From Thalassospira lucentensis (lineage in GTDB: Bacteria > Pseudomonadota > Alphaproteobacteria > Rhodospirillales > Thalassospiraceae), in the NCBI RefSeq assembly GCF_011806425.1, contig NZ_JAATOV010000003.1:248001-312000 (forward strand): 64,000 bases of DNA, read 5' to 3'. The translations under genes and the position numbers were made by a program. Of this stretch, positions 48,042 through 57,552 are shown piece by piece. Under the pieces are notes generated by a model, which made no database searches, was not told the DNA's origin, and saw only the letters and a program-made list of their open reading frames with translations. The number at the start of each line of letters is the position of its first letter. The first letter of the stretch is position 1.

Positions 48042-48992
48042 TTAAGGTTGGGACGGGACCGAGAAGGTCGGGCGTCGTTGCTGTTCTGGCGTTGTCGGTG
48101 CGACCTGATCCGGGCGGTTTGAATTGGTTCCCGAATTTCCGTTCTCAGCTGCACCGTCAAAGGCGGCTTGATCACCAGTTCCGCGCAGCAAGGTGATGCT
48201 GATGCGGCGGTTGCGTTCGTTCGCCGGGGCTTCTGGCATCAACGGATCGGTATCGGCAAGTCCTGCCACCTTGGAGAACCGGTTTGCTTTGACGCCGAAT
48301 TCACTCAGCGTGCGGCGGGTTGCAAGCGCGCGTTCAGATGAAAGCTCCCAGTTAGAATAGCCATCTGCACGGTTGAACGGCACAGAATCGGTATGTCCTT
48401 CGATCGAAATGTCTTGCGGCAGTTTTTCAATGATCTCGGCGACCTTTTGCAACAGAACTTTGGTGTGTTCTGCCATGGTGGTGCTGCCACTTGGGAACAT
48501 TGCAGTGCCGTCTTCATCAAGCAACTGGATGCGAAGACCTTCTGGGGTTTCTTCGATGCGGATGTTTTTTTCCAACCCTTGAAGCTCTTCACTGCTTTCA
48601 ATGGCCTTGCGAAGTTCTTCCTGGGCGTCGCTGAGCTGCTTTTCTTCCATCTGGGCAACGCGGATTTCTTCGCGTTCTTCGGGCGTCTGGGGCGGGGGAA
48701 TATCCATCTGTACCGCCGGGGCGCCAAATTCAGAACGCAGTGCGCCTTCCTCGGCCAGGCTGGTGCCGCCCAGCAACCCACCGGACCCTGATTGGTTCTG
48801 TGAAATGGTTTCCGGGGTGAAATACGTCGATATGCCTTGAAGCTGTTCTTCACTGGCGCTTGAAAGCAGCCACAGCATCAAGAAAAACGCCATCATTGCC
48901 GTCACGAAGTCGGCATAAGCAACCTTCCACGAGCCACCATGGTGGCCGCCATGACCACCTTTTTTGACTTTTTTGATGACAATATCAGGCAT
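48042..48992 (-). CDS. motB: Flagellar motor stator protein MotB
   Basis: 316 residues. The N-terminal cytosolic part has a Gly/His-rich patch (GGHGGHHGGSWK), then the single membrane helix with the proton-binding Asp28 in YADFVTAMMAFFLMLWLL. A long periplasmic plug/linker and a C-terminal OmpA-like domain that grips peptidoglycan follow (ISIEGHTDSVPF, ERALATRRTLSEFGV, NRRISITLL). The Gln/Pro/Asn-rich tail after residue 275 is low complexity. It is encoded 51 bases after motA. Confidence 0.95.
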   Translation of the reverse strand: MPDIVIKKVKKGGHGGHHGGSWKVAYADFVTAMMAFFLMLWLLSSASEEQLQGISTYFTPETISQNQSGSGGLLGGTSLAEEGALRSEFGAPAVQMDIPPPQTPEEREEIRVAQMEEKQLSDAQEELRKAIESSEELQGLEKNIRIEETPEGLRIQLLDEDGTAMFPSGSTTMAEHTKVLLQKVAEIIEKLPQDISIEGHTDSVPFNRADGYSNWELSSERALATRRTLSEFGVKANRFSKVAGLADTDPLMPEAPANERNRRISITLLRGTGDQAAFDGAAENGNSGTNSNRPDQVAPTTPEQQRRPTFSVPSQP

Positions 48993-49043
48993 GCGTATCG
49001 AAAATCCGGAGCGTTACGAAAGGGACGGTTTACGGGGTTGCGA

Positions 49044-49898
49044 TTAGGCCGTCGGTGCATCCTGCAGGGCTTCGTCAAGTTCTTTGAAGCTTGGACGAAC
49101 CGTTGATGGCAGCGTTTTACGCGCGAATTCAACAGAGACCTGCGGAGCATAGCCTTGCATATGGCCGATCAAGGCTGCCTTGATGCAGGAAAAATACTTG
49201 CTGTCTTGATCCAGGGTCTTTTTGATGATTTCCGCTGTCGGACCGACAAAGCCATAGGACGCGAGAATACCAAGGAAGGTCCCCACAAGGGCGGCAGCAA
49301 TCAGGTTCCCCAGAACTTCTGGCGGCTCGGTCACGGAACCCATGGTCACGATAATACCCAGAACGGCGGCAACGATACCAAGGCCGGGCAGGGCGTCGCC
49401 CACGGTCTGGATGGACGCCGGAACCAAGTGATCTTCTTCGTGATGAATGTCGAGTTCCATATCCATCACGGCTTCGAGCTCGTACGAGTTTGTCGTGCCA
49501 AGGGTCAGAAGACGCAGGTAGTCACATAAAAATTCAGTGGCGTGATGATCTTTTAGAAGGTTCGGGAAGTTCGAAAACAGGCTGGAGCTTTCAGGGTTTT
49601 CAACGTGGCTTTCAAGGGCAAGGTCGCCTTTTGATTTTGCCAGACGGAAAACAGCGTAAAGACAAATCAGAAGTTCGAGATAGACATCCTTTTTTTTCGG
49701 TCCTTTCATCGCACGCATTGTGTAGGCGATGGACTTTTTAAGGATGCTCATCGGGTTGGCGATCAGGAATGTACCAAAAGCCGCACCAAAGATGATAAGA
49801 ACTTCAAACGGTTGGATCAGAATGCCGATGTCGCCATGGGGCAGATAACCGCCAAGGACGGCGCCGAGAACAACGACATACCCAATGATCAGAAACAT
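49044..49898 (-). CDS. motA: Flagellar motor stator protein MotA
   Basis: 284 residues with four membrane segments: two near the N-terminus (MFLIIGYVVVLGAVLGGYLP, FEVLIIFGAAFGTFLIANP), then a large cytosolic loop with charged residues for the rotor, and two at ~195-245 (GDALPGLGIVAAVLGIIVTM, LIAAALVGTFLGILASYGFV). With MotB it conducts protons to turn the flagellum. It is the first gene of motAB; the promoter should lie in the AT-rich gap upstream (49899-50164), where I found no clear consensus. Confidence 0.96.
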   Translation of the reverse strand: MFLIIGYVVVLGAVLGGYLPHGDIGILIQPFEVLIIFGAAFGTFLIANPMSILKKSIAYTMRAMKGPKKKDVYLELLICLYAVFRLAKSKGDLALESHVENPESSSLFSNFPNLLKDHHATEFLCDYLRLLTLGTTNSYELEAVMDMELDIHHEEDHLVPASIQTVGDALPGLGIVAAVLGIIVTMGSVTEPPEVLGNLIAAALVGTFLGILASYGFVGPTAEIIKKTLDQDSKYFSCIKAALIGHMQGYAPQVSVEFARKTLPSTVRPSFKELDEALQDAPTA

Positions 49899-50164
49899 TC
49901 TTTTTCCCCGCTTCGCCGATAGTGCTATCGGATCAATTCACGCTATCTCTATACGAATATCTATCTGGTCTTAAACCATTTTTCCCTTGCGGTCCAAGCC
50001 CGATCTTACATTCGTATTACCCTATTAACTTTTAATGTTATTAAAATCACGTTTAAATCGGCTGCGAGATAGGTTTGACAGCACGAAGATTAATCGCCAT
50101 TTTCCCTTTGCTCCGAACCGGGGCCCTTAGATAATAGATTTAGTTAGCAAGAGCATTCTTCAAT

Positions 50165-50650
50165 ATGTCATTTTCTCCGCGCGATTTTCGGGACTGTCTT
50201 GGGCAATTCGCAACCGGTGTTGCAGTTGTCACCACACGCGCGAATGATGGCACCAAGGCTGGTATCACCATCAACAGCTTTGCCTCGGTATCGCTTGATC
50301 CGGCTTTGGTTCTGTTTTCGGTCGATTTCCGGGCTGCGACACATGATTTGTTTACCGGCGAGTGCACCCGATTTTGCATCAATATCCTGCGCCAAGAACA
50401 ACAAGCGCTGTCTGATGCGTTTTCAGCCCCTGGCCAGCATGGCTGGGACAAGGTCGCCCATCAGGACGATTGCCATAGCGTGCCGCGGTTTGATGATTGC
50501 CTTGCAACATTTTCATGTAAGCGCCACGCGATCCATGACGGCGGCGATCACAGCATCATTGTCGGGCGTGTACAGGAAATCTCGCTGGGCGAGACCGGAA
50601 ATCCGCTTTTGTATTATGGCGGTCGTTACCGCGCGCTAGATCGCGAATAG
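50165..50650 (+). CDS. Flavin reductase family protein (FMN-binding split barrel)
   Basis: 161 residues with the flavin_reductase signature: RDCLGQFATGVAVVTTRAND, INSFASVSLDPALVLFSVDF, FCINILRQEQQALSDAFS and the C-terminal GNPLLYYGGRYRAL. These are NAD(P)H:flavin reductases that usually feed a separate monooxygenase; no such oxygenase is adjacent, so the partner is unknown. It is convergent with ilvA over a shared terminator. Confidence 0.88.
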   Translation: MSFSPRDFRDCLGQFATGVAVVTTRANDGTKAGITINSFASVSLDPALVLFSVDFRAATHDLFTGECTRFCINILRQEQQALSDAFSAPGQHGWDKVAHQDDCHSVPRFDDCLATFSCKRHAIHDGGDHSIIVGRVQEISLGETGNPLLYYGGRYRALDRE

Positions 50651-50671
50651 GCAAGACTCACATTACAAGAA

Positions 50672-50708
50672 AACGGGCCGATAGCATGTTGCTACGGCCC
50701 ATTTTTTT
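50672..50708. terminator. Terminator between flavin reductase gene and ilvA
   Basis: GGGCCGATAGCA pairs with TGCTACGGCCC (one bulge) and is followed by ATTTTTTT on the plus strand. The minus strand has a weaker TTTTCTTGT, so it may serve both genes. Confidence 0.78.
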
Positions 50709-50736
50709 AAGTTGATGGCTTTGGCTAGCTGAACAA

Positions 50737-51957
50737 TCAATCGAGTGACGTATTGCCCAGCAGTCGTCCACCAAATCCAGCCTCAATCAGCCGCGCGATA
50801 ACTTGTTCAGCGTGAACAGTATCACGAACTTCAAGCACCATATCGACGTCGGTCTGTTTGGCCGGAACATCATAAAAATGACGCTGATGATAGACTTCGA
50901 TGATGTTGGCGTCTTCTTCGCCGATCAGGGTACTGATGGTGGCCAACGCACCGGGGACATCGGGGATTTCGATGCGCACGCGCACCAGCCGTCCCTGACG
51001 GGCCATGCCGCGCATTAACACCTGTGCGAGAAGACGGGTATCGATGTTGCCGCCACTAATGATCAGGCAAACCTTCTTGCCCTTAAACCGATAGGGATGA
51101 TCCAAAAGGGCAGCAAGCGGTGCGGCGCCAGCGCCTTCGACCACGCTTTTTTCGATTTCAATCAGCATCTGAATGGCGCGTTCGATTGAGCTTTCCTCAA
51201 CCAGAATGACGTCATCAAGCTTTTCCTTGCAGATTTCAAGAGTGAGGCCGCCGGGCTGTTTAACCGCGATGCCTTCGGCAATGGTGACACCACCGCCGGT
51301 GAACTCTTGATCATGCATGCCTTCATACATGGATGGATAAAGCTTTGTTTCGACACCAACAATTTCGATGTCAGGCCGACGTGCTTTGATCGCGGTTGAA
51401 ATGCCTGACGCGAGACCGCCACCGCCAACCGGAACAACGATGGTATCGATGTCCGTGTTTTCGTTCAGAATTTCCAGCCCAACGGTTCCTTGGCCGGCAA
51501 TGATGTGCGGATCATCAAAGGGGTGGACAAAGGTAAGGCCACGTTCTTGTTGAATCTTGCCTGCGGCTTCGACGCTTTCAGCAAAGACATTGCCCATCAG
51601 CACAACTTCGGCACCATGGGACCGGGTGTGGTGGACCTTGGTATACGGGGTGTTTTTGGGCATCACGATGGTTGCCGGGATGCCAAGACGTTTGGCGTTA
51701 TAGGCCACACCTTGGGCGTGGTTGCCTGCTGATACGGCGATGACGCCTTTTTCGCGTTCCTCGGGTGTTAGGCTTGCCAATTTGATATAGGCGCCACGTT
51801 CCTTAAAGGATGCGGTATATTGCTGATTTTCAAGTTTAAGATAAACTTCGGCTTGGCAAATATTTGAAAGCGTTAAAGATTTCACCAAAGGCGTTTGTGC
51901 GACAATGCCTTCAAGCAGTCCTGCTGCGCGGACGATGTCGTGATAGGAAACGGCCAT
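50737..51957 (-). CDS. ilvA: Threonine ammonia-lyase
   Basis: PLP enzyme that turns threonine into 2-oxobutyrate for isoleucine synthesis. 406 residues: Schiff-base Lys in QYTASFKERGAY, VSAGNHAQGVAY, the phosphate-binding VPVGGGGLASGISTAIK, and one C-terminal ACT-type regulatory domain from about residue 325 (RVRIEIPDVPGALATISTLI). This is the shorter form with a single ACT domain rather than the 510-residue form with two. I chose ATG 51957, ten bases after AGGAG; the ATG at 51966 is too close to that site. Confidence 0.93.
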   Translation of the reverse strand: MAVSYHDIVRAAGLLEGIVAQTPLVKSLTLSNICQAEVYLKLENQQYTASFKERGAYIKLASLTPEEREKGVIAVSAGNHAQGVAYNAKRLGIPATIVMPKNTPYTKVHHTRSHGAEVVLMGNVFAESVEAAGKIQQERGLTFVHPFDDPHIIAGQGTVGLEILNENTDIDTIVVPVGGGGLASGISTAIKARRPDIEIVGVETKLYPSMYEGMHDQEFTGGGVTIAEGIAVKQPGGLTLEICKEKLDDVILVEESSIERAIQMLIEIEKSVVEGAGAAPLAALLDHPYRFKGKKVCLIISGGNIDTRLLAQVLMRGMARQGRLVRVRIEIPDVPGALATISTLIGEEDANIIEVYHQRHFYDVPAKQTDVDMVLEVRDTVHAEQVIARLIEAGFGGRLLGNTSLD

Positions 51958-52313
51958 AATTTCCATGCTCCTGCGGCCACCGACGGGTTTGGTGTGGTGG
52001 CAATATTGTTATGTATGGGGGTGATAAGCGGGTTTAAACCGGGCCTGTCATTCGCAAATGACAGGGATCACATTCGCAGGTCGGAAATCCCAATAATCAT
52101 GGCCATCGCACCGGCACGAAATGTCGGACGGGAATGCGATGCGCGGATGTCATTAGATGCAGACATAGCCATGTTCTTTCAGGTTTATGGACGTTTGATT
52201 GCGCGCAAGCTTTGCGGATTAGCGGCCCAAGGTCAAGGGCCGGAAAAGAAAAACCGGGTTGCAAAACATGCAACCCGGCAAGGTTCGACGCGCAGTATCG
52301 TGATTTTCTGGAC
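51958..52313. other. Gene-free region between ilvA and the aldehyde dehydrogenase gene
   Basis: 356 bases holding the ilvA promoter region and the aldehyde dehydrogenase terminator (52240-52278). A short inverted repeat CCTGTCATT..AATGACAGG lies at about 52045-52063 on the ilvA promoter side. No ORF with support. Confidence 0.45.
52240..52278 (-). terminator. Rho-independent terminator after the aldehyde dehydrogenase gene
   Basis: Minus-strand stem CCGGGTTGCA/TGCAACCCGG (52254-52263 with 52269-52278), five-base loop, then TTTTTCTTTT. Confidence 0.88.
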
Positions 52314-53801
52314 TTATTCCATATTGAGAATGATGGTTTTCTTATAGGTGAAATGCTCAAGCATGCTTTCAAGCGATGCTTCTTTGCCAAGCCCAGAAAG
52401 CTTGATGCCGCCATATGAAAGGTTGGGCTGCACAACAAGGTTCTGGTTGACCTGAACAAAGCCGGCCTCAAGACGTTTGGTTGCGGTTAGTGCAGTTTTA
52501 AGGTCGGTGGTCCAAACAGTTGCCGCCAAGCCGAAATCACTGTCATTGGCAAGTTCAAGCGCCTGTTCGAAGGTGCTGAACTTAAACACACATGCGACAG
52601 GGCCAAAGATTTCTTCACGTGCAACACGGGCGTTCGGATCCACATCGGTAAAGATCACCGGGCGCACAAAAGTCCCTTCAGAAAGGTCGGGATCGGTGGG
52701 AAGGGCGCTTAGTTCATGTTTGGTCGCACCTTCTTTTTCACCGATATCGATGTAACCGCAGACCTTATTAAACTGTTTGCGATTGATGATGGTGCCGATA
52801 TCGGTTTCTTCATCAAGCGGGTTGCCCATCTTAAGGGCATTAACCTTATCAATCAGTTTGTTAACAAAGGCATCATGAAGTTTTTCATGAACAAGAATGC
52901 GCGATGACGCTGTGCAGCTTTGGCCCTGACGGGTAAAGCGCATGCCGCCAACCGCACCGGCGATGGCCTTATCCAGGTCCGCATCATCCATGACGATCAT
53001 TGGTGATTTGCCACCCAATTCCAAAGTTACTGGGATCAGCTTTTCAGCAGCTGCTTTGTAGACAGTGCGACCGGTTTCGACGGAGCCGGTAAAGGAAACC
53101 TTTTTAACGTCTTTATGTTCAACCAACGGCCCGCCGCAAGATGGGCCAAAGCCCGACAGGATATTCAAAACACCCTTTGGCAAGATTTCCTGCATGATCT
53201 GACAGACGCGGAGTGCTGCAAGTGGGGTGTCTTCGGCCGATTTAACAACCACTGAATTGCCCGCGACCAATGCCGGTGCGACTTTGATGGCCATCAGAAG
53301 AAGCGGCACGTTCCAAGGAATAATCGCGCCAACAACACCAACTGGTTCGCGGGTGGTAAGCGTCATCATATTAGGATTAAACGGAACTGTTTCGCCTTTA
53401 AGCTCCGACCCGAGGCCGCCGAAAAAGACAAACATATCGGCAAGAACAGAAGCCTCAACCCGGCTTTCGGTGCGCAATGCCTTGCCCGATTCAAGGGCAA
53501 TCAATCGACCGAGTTCTTCGGTATGCGACATCAGAACACGACCACACTCGGCAACCAGTTTGCCGCGTTCGCGGGCAGGGCGCTCTGCCCAGTCTTTCTG
53601 GGCCTTTTTTGCGACCGCAACGGCAATGTCAACGTCTTGCGCGTCACCGTCAGCGGCTTGGCCAATGACCTTTCCGGTGGCAGGGTTCAAAACGTCAAAA
53701 TTCTTACCGTTTTTAGATGCAACAAGATCTCCATTGATCAGGTGATGGCCGGAAAGTTCTTTTGCCAGGCTGTGGGGATCAAGGATCGGGTCGATCGGCA
53801 T
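52314..53801 (-). CDS. NAD(P)-dependent aldehyde dehydrogenase
   Basis: 495 residues of the aldehyde dehydrogenase superfamily: IIPWNVPLLLMAIKVAPALV (cofactor binding), VTLELGGKSPMIVMDDADLD with the general-base Glu, catalytic Cys in RQGQSCTASSRILV, and EEIFGPVACVFKFS. The substrate cannot be read from sequence. It is divergent from an ornithine/lysine decarboxylase gene, which hints at oxidation of an amine-derived aldehyde such as 4-aminobutanal, but this is inference only. ATG 53801 is preceded by AGGGAG; the 38 further in-frame codons upstream look non-coding. Confidence 0.9.
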   Translation of the reverse strand: MPIDPILDPHSLAKELSGHHLINGDLVASKNGKNFDVLNPATGKVIGQAADGDAQDVDIAVAVAKKAQKDWAERPARERGKLVAECGRVLMSHTEELGRLIALESGKALRTESRVEASVLADMFVFFGGLGSELKGETVPFNPNMMTLTTREPVGVVGAIIPWNVPLLLMAIKVAPALVAGNSVVVKSAEDTPLAALRVCQIMQEILPKGVLNILSGFGPSCGGPLVEHKDVKKVSFTGSVETGRTVYKAAAEKLIPVTLELGGKSPMIVMDDADLDKAIAGAVGGMRFTRQGQSCTASSRILVHEKLHDAFVNKLIDKVNALKMGNPLDEETDIGTIINRKQFNKVCGYIDIGEKEGATKHELSALPTDPDLSEGTFVRPVIFTDVDPNARVAREEIFGPVACVFKFSTFEQALELANDSDFGLAATVWTTDLKTALTATKRLEAGFVQVNQNLVVQPNLSYGGIKLSGLGKEASLESMLEHFTYKKTIILNME

Positions 53802-54031
53802 TTTAGGCTCCCTGTATGGTTGGTGTGCTTTGCCGCGGACGCGAACGCACACAATATTGGTTATTTGGTATTGGTTTACCAATTTATCGGCGCGAGTTTG
53901 GAATATCAAGTTCAATTCAACGGTTGGGGCATGACAGCATGCAGAAGGGCTGTTACCCTAAGGTTGACAAATGGCCAGCCCGGCGATGATGCGTGTCTGG
54001 GCGCCTTATATCCATGAATGATGGAGTTTAC

Positions 54032-55198
54032 ATGCCGCGTCATTTCGATACGACGTTCGATGTTGTTAAGGAACTTAAACCGTCTTACCCGGTCTACTGC
54101 CTTAGACCAAATATCCTTCGTGAAACAGCGCAGCGCTTTATCGAACTGTTCCCGGGCGACGTCCTTTATGCGGTGAAGTGTAATCCGCACCCCGAAGTTA
54201 TGCGGTACCTGCATGAAGGTGGCGTGCGTCATTTCGATACCGCGTCACCAGATGAAATTGCACTGGTGCGTCGTCAGTTCCCCGGTATGAAGTCGTATTT
54301 TATGCATCCCGTAAAAAGCCGCGATGGCATCCGAAGTGCCCACCGCGTATTTGGCATTGATCATTATGTGATCGATACTGAGGATGAGCTCAAAAAGATC
54401 CGCGAAGAAACCGATGGCGACACCAACCTGACAATCCATGTTCGCTTGGCAACGCCGCCAGCCGGTGCGATTTATAACCTGTCGGCCAAGTTTGGGGCCC
54501 GTCCGATGGCCGCAGCAGAGCTTTTAAAGCAGGTTGATGCGTTGGGGTATGAAGCGGGGCTATGTTTCCACGTGGGGTCGCAATGCACGACGGCGAACGG
54601 CTATCGCATTGCGATTGAGTTGATCCGCCAAGTCGTTGATTTTTCTGGTGTGAAGGTCAAGCATATTGATGTCGGTGGCGGTTTCCCCGGCCAATATATG
54701 AACCAGCGTGGACCAGCACTTGAGGAAATCATGGATGAAATCAAGGACTGCATCCGGTGGCTTGATATGCCTGAAACCACCTTTATGTGTGAACCGGGCA
54801 GGGCGCTTGTATCGAGTGGTGTATCCCTGATTACGCAGGTTCAGCTGCGCAAGGAAGATCAGCTTTTCATTAATGATGGCGTGTATGGCAGCTTGTCTGA
54901 AACCGTGACGGGCCAGTTGCGCTATCCGGTGCGGCCGATGCGCCTTAACGGCGAATTTGCACCGGAAGAAACGCTTGATTTCACCATCTATGGGCCGACA
55001 TGCGACAATATGGACGTGTTGCCAGCAACCTTGAATTTGCCAGCCGATATTCGTGAAGGCGATTGGATCGAGTTTGGTCATATCGGGGCCTATAGCAACG
55101 CGCTTGCAACCAATTTCAACGGATTCCATCCCGATGTGCAAGTCACCGTTGGCGAGGCATTCCCGTTTGTAGATGGCGAATTCCCATACGTTGCCTAA
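54032..55198 (+). CDS. Ornithine/lysine decarboxylase (group IV, alanine-racemase fold)
   Basis: 388 residues. PLP-binding Lys in VLYAVKCNPHPEVM, LCFHVGSQC, IDVGGGFPGQY, the phosphate-binding EPGRALVSSG, and the substrate-site YGPTCDNMDVL with the catalytic cysteine. It makes putrescine (or cadaverine), the base of the polyamine pathway. Alphaproteobacterial members include dual-specific enzymes, so I do not name one substrate. ATG 54032 has GGAG five bases upstream; other in-frame starts are at 54014 and 53993. Confidence 0.92.
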   Translation: MPRHFDTTFDVVKELKPSYPVYCLRPNILRETAQRFIELFPGDVLYAVKCNPHPEVMRYLHEGGVRHFDTASPDEIALVRRQFPGMKSYFMHPVKSRDGIRSAHRVFGIDHYVIDTEDELKKIREETDGDTNLTIHVRLATPPAGAIYNLSAKFGARPMAAAELLKQVDALGYEAGLCFHVGSQCTTANGYRIAIELIRQVVDFSGVKVKHIDVGGGFPGQYMNQRGPALEEIMDEIKDCIRWLDMPETTFMCEPGRALVSSGVSLITQVQLRKEDQLFINDGVYGSLSETVTGQLRYPVRPMRLNGEFAPEETLDFTIYGPTCDNMDVLPATLNLPADIREGDWIEFGHIGAYSNALATNFNGFHPDVQVTVGEAFPFVDGEFPYVA

Positions 55199-55349
55199 AA
55201 TCCTAAGCAACTAGATTTCAGATAAAACCAACCATTGCGGTAAAATAGTACTTGTTTGCCGATAATGGTTGGTTGCACTATGCTGTCCGCAAACAGGGCC
55301 AGCCTCAAAACGTGCTGGTTCAATGATAGTTGATCGGGGAAGCAGTGAC

Positions 55350-56864
55350 GTGACAAATAGCCTTTTCATGCGTATTCGGGATCGGTTTCCCGCCGATCTG
55401 TCATCGGTTTTGATCGAAACACCTTCGGGGAAGACATATAGCTATGGCGATGCGGATGCATATTCTGCGCGTATTGCCGGGCTTTTGACGGCAAAGGGGG
55501 CGCAAAAGGGCGACCGTGTTGCTGTTCAAGTCGATAAATCCCCCGAAGCATTGTTTTTGTATCTTGGCTGCATTCGGGCTGGTCTTGTTTATTTGCCGCT
55601 AAATACGGCCTATCAGGCGGGTGAATTGTCCTATTTTATGGGCAACGCATCACCGGTGATTGTTGTTTGCCAGCCGCACCGCGAAGAAGAAGTGCGGTCT
55701 ATTGCCAAGGAACAGGGGGTTCAAAAGGTCTTAACCCTTGGTACGCAGGCTGACGGGACGTTGATGTCGGGCGCAGAAGGCCAAAGTGACGATTTCAACC
55801 CGGTTGCGTGCGCGGACGAGGATTTGGCAGCAATCTTGTATACCTCCGGCACGACAGGAAAGCCCAAAGGGGCGATGATGACGCAGATGAACCTTTGGTC
55901 AAATGCGTCAACACTGGAAAAACTTTGGGGGTTTCGTGGCGATGATGTTTTGCTGCATGCGCTGCCGATTTTTCATACCCATGGCCTGTTCATTGCGTGT
56001 CACTGCGTGATGCTGTCGGGGTCAAAGATGTTCTTCCTGCCGAAATTTGATCGCGATCAGGTGCTCGATCTTTTGCCGCGCAGCACAGTGATGATGGGGG
56101 TCCCGACATTCTATGTACGCTTGCTGGCGGAGGATGACTTCACTGCCGATGTTACGGCCAACATGCGATTGTTTATTTCTGGATCTGCGCCGTTATTGCC
56201 AGAAACCTTTACTGCCTTTGAAAAACGCACCGGAAAGGTGCTTCTTGAGCGCTATGGCATGACCGAGATGGGTATGGCGACGTCCAATCCCCTGGTGGGT
56301 GAGCGGATTGTTCATACCGTCGGGCCGGCATTGCCCGATGTCGATGTGCGCGTTTGCGATAATGACGGGAATGTTTTGGCAACCGACGAGGTCGGTGTTC
56401 TTGAGGCGCGCGGACCGAATGTTTTTATCGGCTATTGGCAAATGCCGGAAAAAACCGCCGAGGAATTTCGGGGGGATGGTTTCTTTATCACCGGCGATAT
56501 CGCCAAGATCGATGCCAAGGGATACGTCCATATTGTGGGCCGGGCCAAGGACCTGGTGATTTCCGGTGGGTTTAACGTATATCCCAAGGAAATCGAAACG
56601 CTGATTGATAAGATGGATGGGGTTGTGGAAAGTGCCGTGATTGGTGTGAACCATCCTGATTTTGGCGAGGCGGTCGTCGCCGTGATCGTGCGCAGCGCGG
56701 ATCAGTTATCCGAGGACGATATAATTGCGTCGATCAAATCGCAGCTGGCAAATTTCAAAGTGCCTAAGCGCGTATTCTTTGTCGACGAACTGCCGCGCAA
56801 TGCGATGGGCAAGGTTCAAAAGAATATCCTGCGCGAACAGCATAAGGCGCTGTTTGCCAATTAA
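55350..56864 (+). CDS. Malonyl-CoA synthetase (MatB-type acyl-CoA ligase)
   Basis: 504 residues, the length of MatB proteins. ANL superfamily motifs: ILYTSGTTGKPKGAMMTQ (ATP loop), LPIFHTHGLFIACH, RYGMTEMGMATSNPLVGER (adenylate binding), GDIAKIDAKGYVHIVGRAKD (hinge) and the catalytic Lys in RNAMGKVQKN. It activates malonate or methylmalonate to the CoA ester. GTG 55350 is chosen as start (V-TNSLFMRIRDRF resembles the family N-terminus, with GGGGAA upstream); the frame is open to 55269. No malonyl-CoA decarboxylase is adjacent. Confidence 0.88.
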   Translation: MTNSLFMRIRDRFPADLSSVLIETPSGKTYSYGDADAYSARIAGLLTAKGAQKGDRVAVQVDKSPEALFLYLGCIRAGLVYLPLNTAYQAGELSYFMGNASPVIVVCQPHREEEVRSIAKEQGVQKVLTLGTQADGTLMSGAEGQSDDFNPVACADEDLAAILYTSGTTGKPKGAMMTQMNLWSNASTLEKLWGFRGDDVLLHALPIFHTHGLFIACHCVMLSGSKMFFLPKFDRDQVLDLLPRSTVMMGVPTFYVRLLAEDDFTADVTANMRLFISGSAPLLPETFTAFEKRTGKVLLERYGMTEMGMATSNPLVGERIVHTVGPALPDVDVRVCDNDGNVLATDEVGVLEARGPNVFIGYWQMPEKTAEEFRGDGFFITGDIAKIDAKGYVHIVGRAKDLVISGGFNVYPKEIETLIDKMDGVVESAVIGVNHPDFGEAVVAVIVRSADQLSEDDIIASIKSQLANFKVPKRVFFVDELPRNAMGKVQKNILREQHKALFAN

Positions 56865-56919
56865 CCCGAACGTTTTAATGGGGCAGGCCGTATATGCGCC
56901 CATGAAAAAGACAAAGAAA

Positions 56920-56942
56920 AACCCCGGCAAAACTGCCGGGGT
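56920..56942. terminator. Terminator between matB-like gene and DUF1127 gene
   Basis: Stem AACCCCGGCA/TGCCGGGGTT around a short A-rich loop. The minus strand continues with TTTCTTT, so it is strongest for the DUF1127 gene. Confidence 0.8.
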
Positions 56943-56970
56943 TATTAATTCGTGCGGCTTGGGCTGTTGA

Positions 56971-57129
56971 TTAACGGCCGAAAGCAACGCGGTGTGCTAC
57001 ATCGTCGATCATGTCGCGGTTCAGACCGATATCAGCAAGTTCGCGCGGATCAAGTTTACGCAGCGCAACCTGGGTTTGGTACTGAACGCGAAGAGCGCGG
57101 AGGAAAGCAAAAATTTTAGTTACGATCAT
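56971..57129 (-). CDS. DUF1127 small protein (52 residues)
   Basis: A short gene read on the minus strand from ATG 57129. The product is basic with the DUF1127/YjiS pattern: a hydrophobic-basic N-terminal helix (IFAFLRALRVQYQTQVAL) followed by RKLDPRELADIGLNRDMIDD and a short tail ending AFGR. In alphaproteobacteria small proteins of this family bind RNA or influence phosphate, stress and small-RNA turnover; the role of this copy is unknown. AGGTGATGAA lies before the start and a strong terminator after the stop. Confidence 0.88.
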   Translation of the reverse strand: MIVTKIFAFLRALRVQYQTQVALRKLDPRELADIGLNRDMIDDVAHRVAFGR

Positions 57130-57552
57130 TTCATCACCTATTTCAAACCGGCCGATTTTTCGGCGTCTGTTCAGATAACCGGCATGTTCTCACCGAAGGT
57201 ATTCCAATGCTGGAATAGTTAACTGGTTTGACGTGTCGGTCTGTTTATTTCGTGAGCGCAATCTACGCGCGGCCGCTGTGTTTTTCTAATGCGTTTTTTG
57301 CATGGCAGCGGCTTATAAAGCGCAGAAAGTGGTTAAAATGTCCAAAAAGGCTTTAAATGGGACATAGGTAAGCGTTTTTCGGTTCTTTATTGCTATGCGC
57401 ATGACGCATAACTAACGAAGTTGCTTAACGCGCCTTGGTTGTTTAGGTGTGAAGCACGTTGGATTGAAAAATTAGGATGTCAAAGCACCGCGTAATCGGC
57501 TTGAATGGGCCGTTATTAAGTGCCGTATCCCATAAGATCAGGAGAATCGAAC
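57130..57552. other. Divergent intergenic region with short palindromes
   Basis: About 420 bases between the DUF1127 gene and the HAD gene. It contains ATTCCAATGCTGGAAT near 57200-57215 and TATGCG-CATGA-CGCATA at 57394-57410, either of which could be an operator. There is no further ORF with a ribosome site and no RNA gene that I can recognise. Confidence 0.4.

Noticed and set aside
50021..50056. TTAA clusters upstream of motA as CtrA sites
   Set aside because: The spacings between TTAA copies are five or eight bases, not seven, in an AT-rich stretch where TTAA is frequent by chance.
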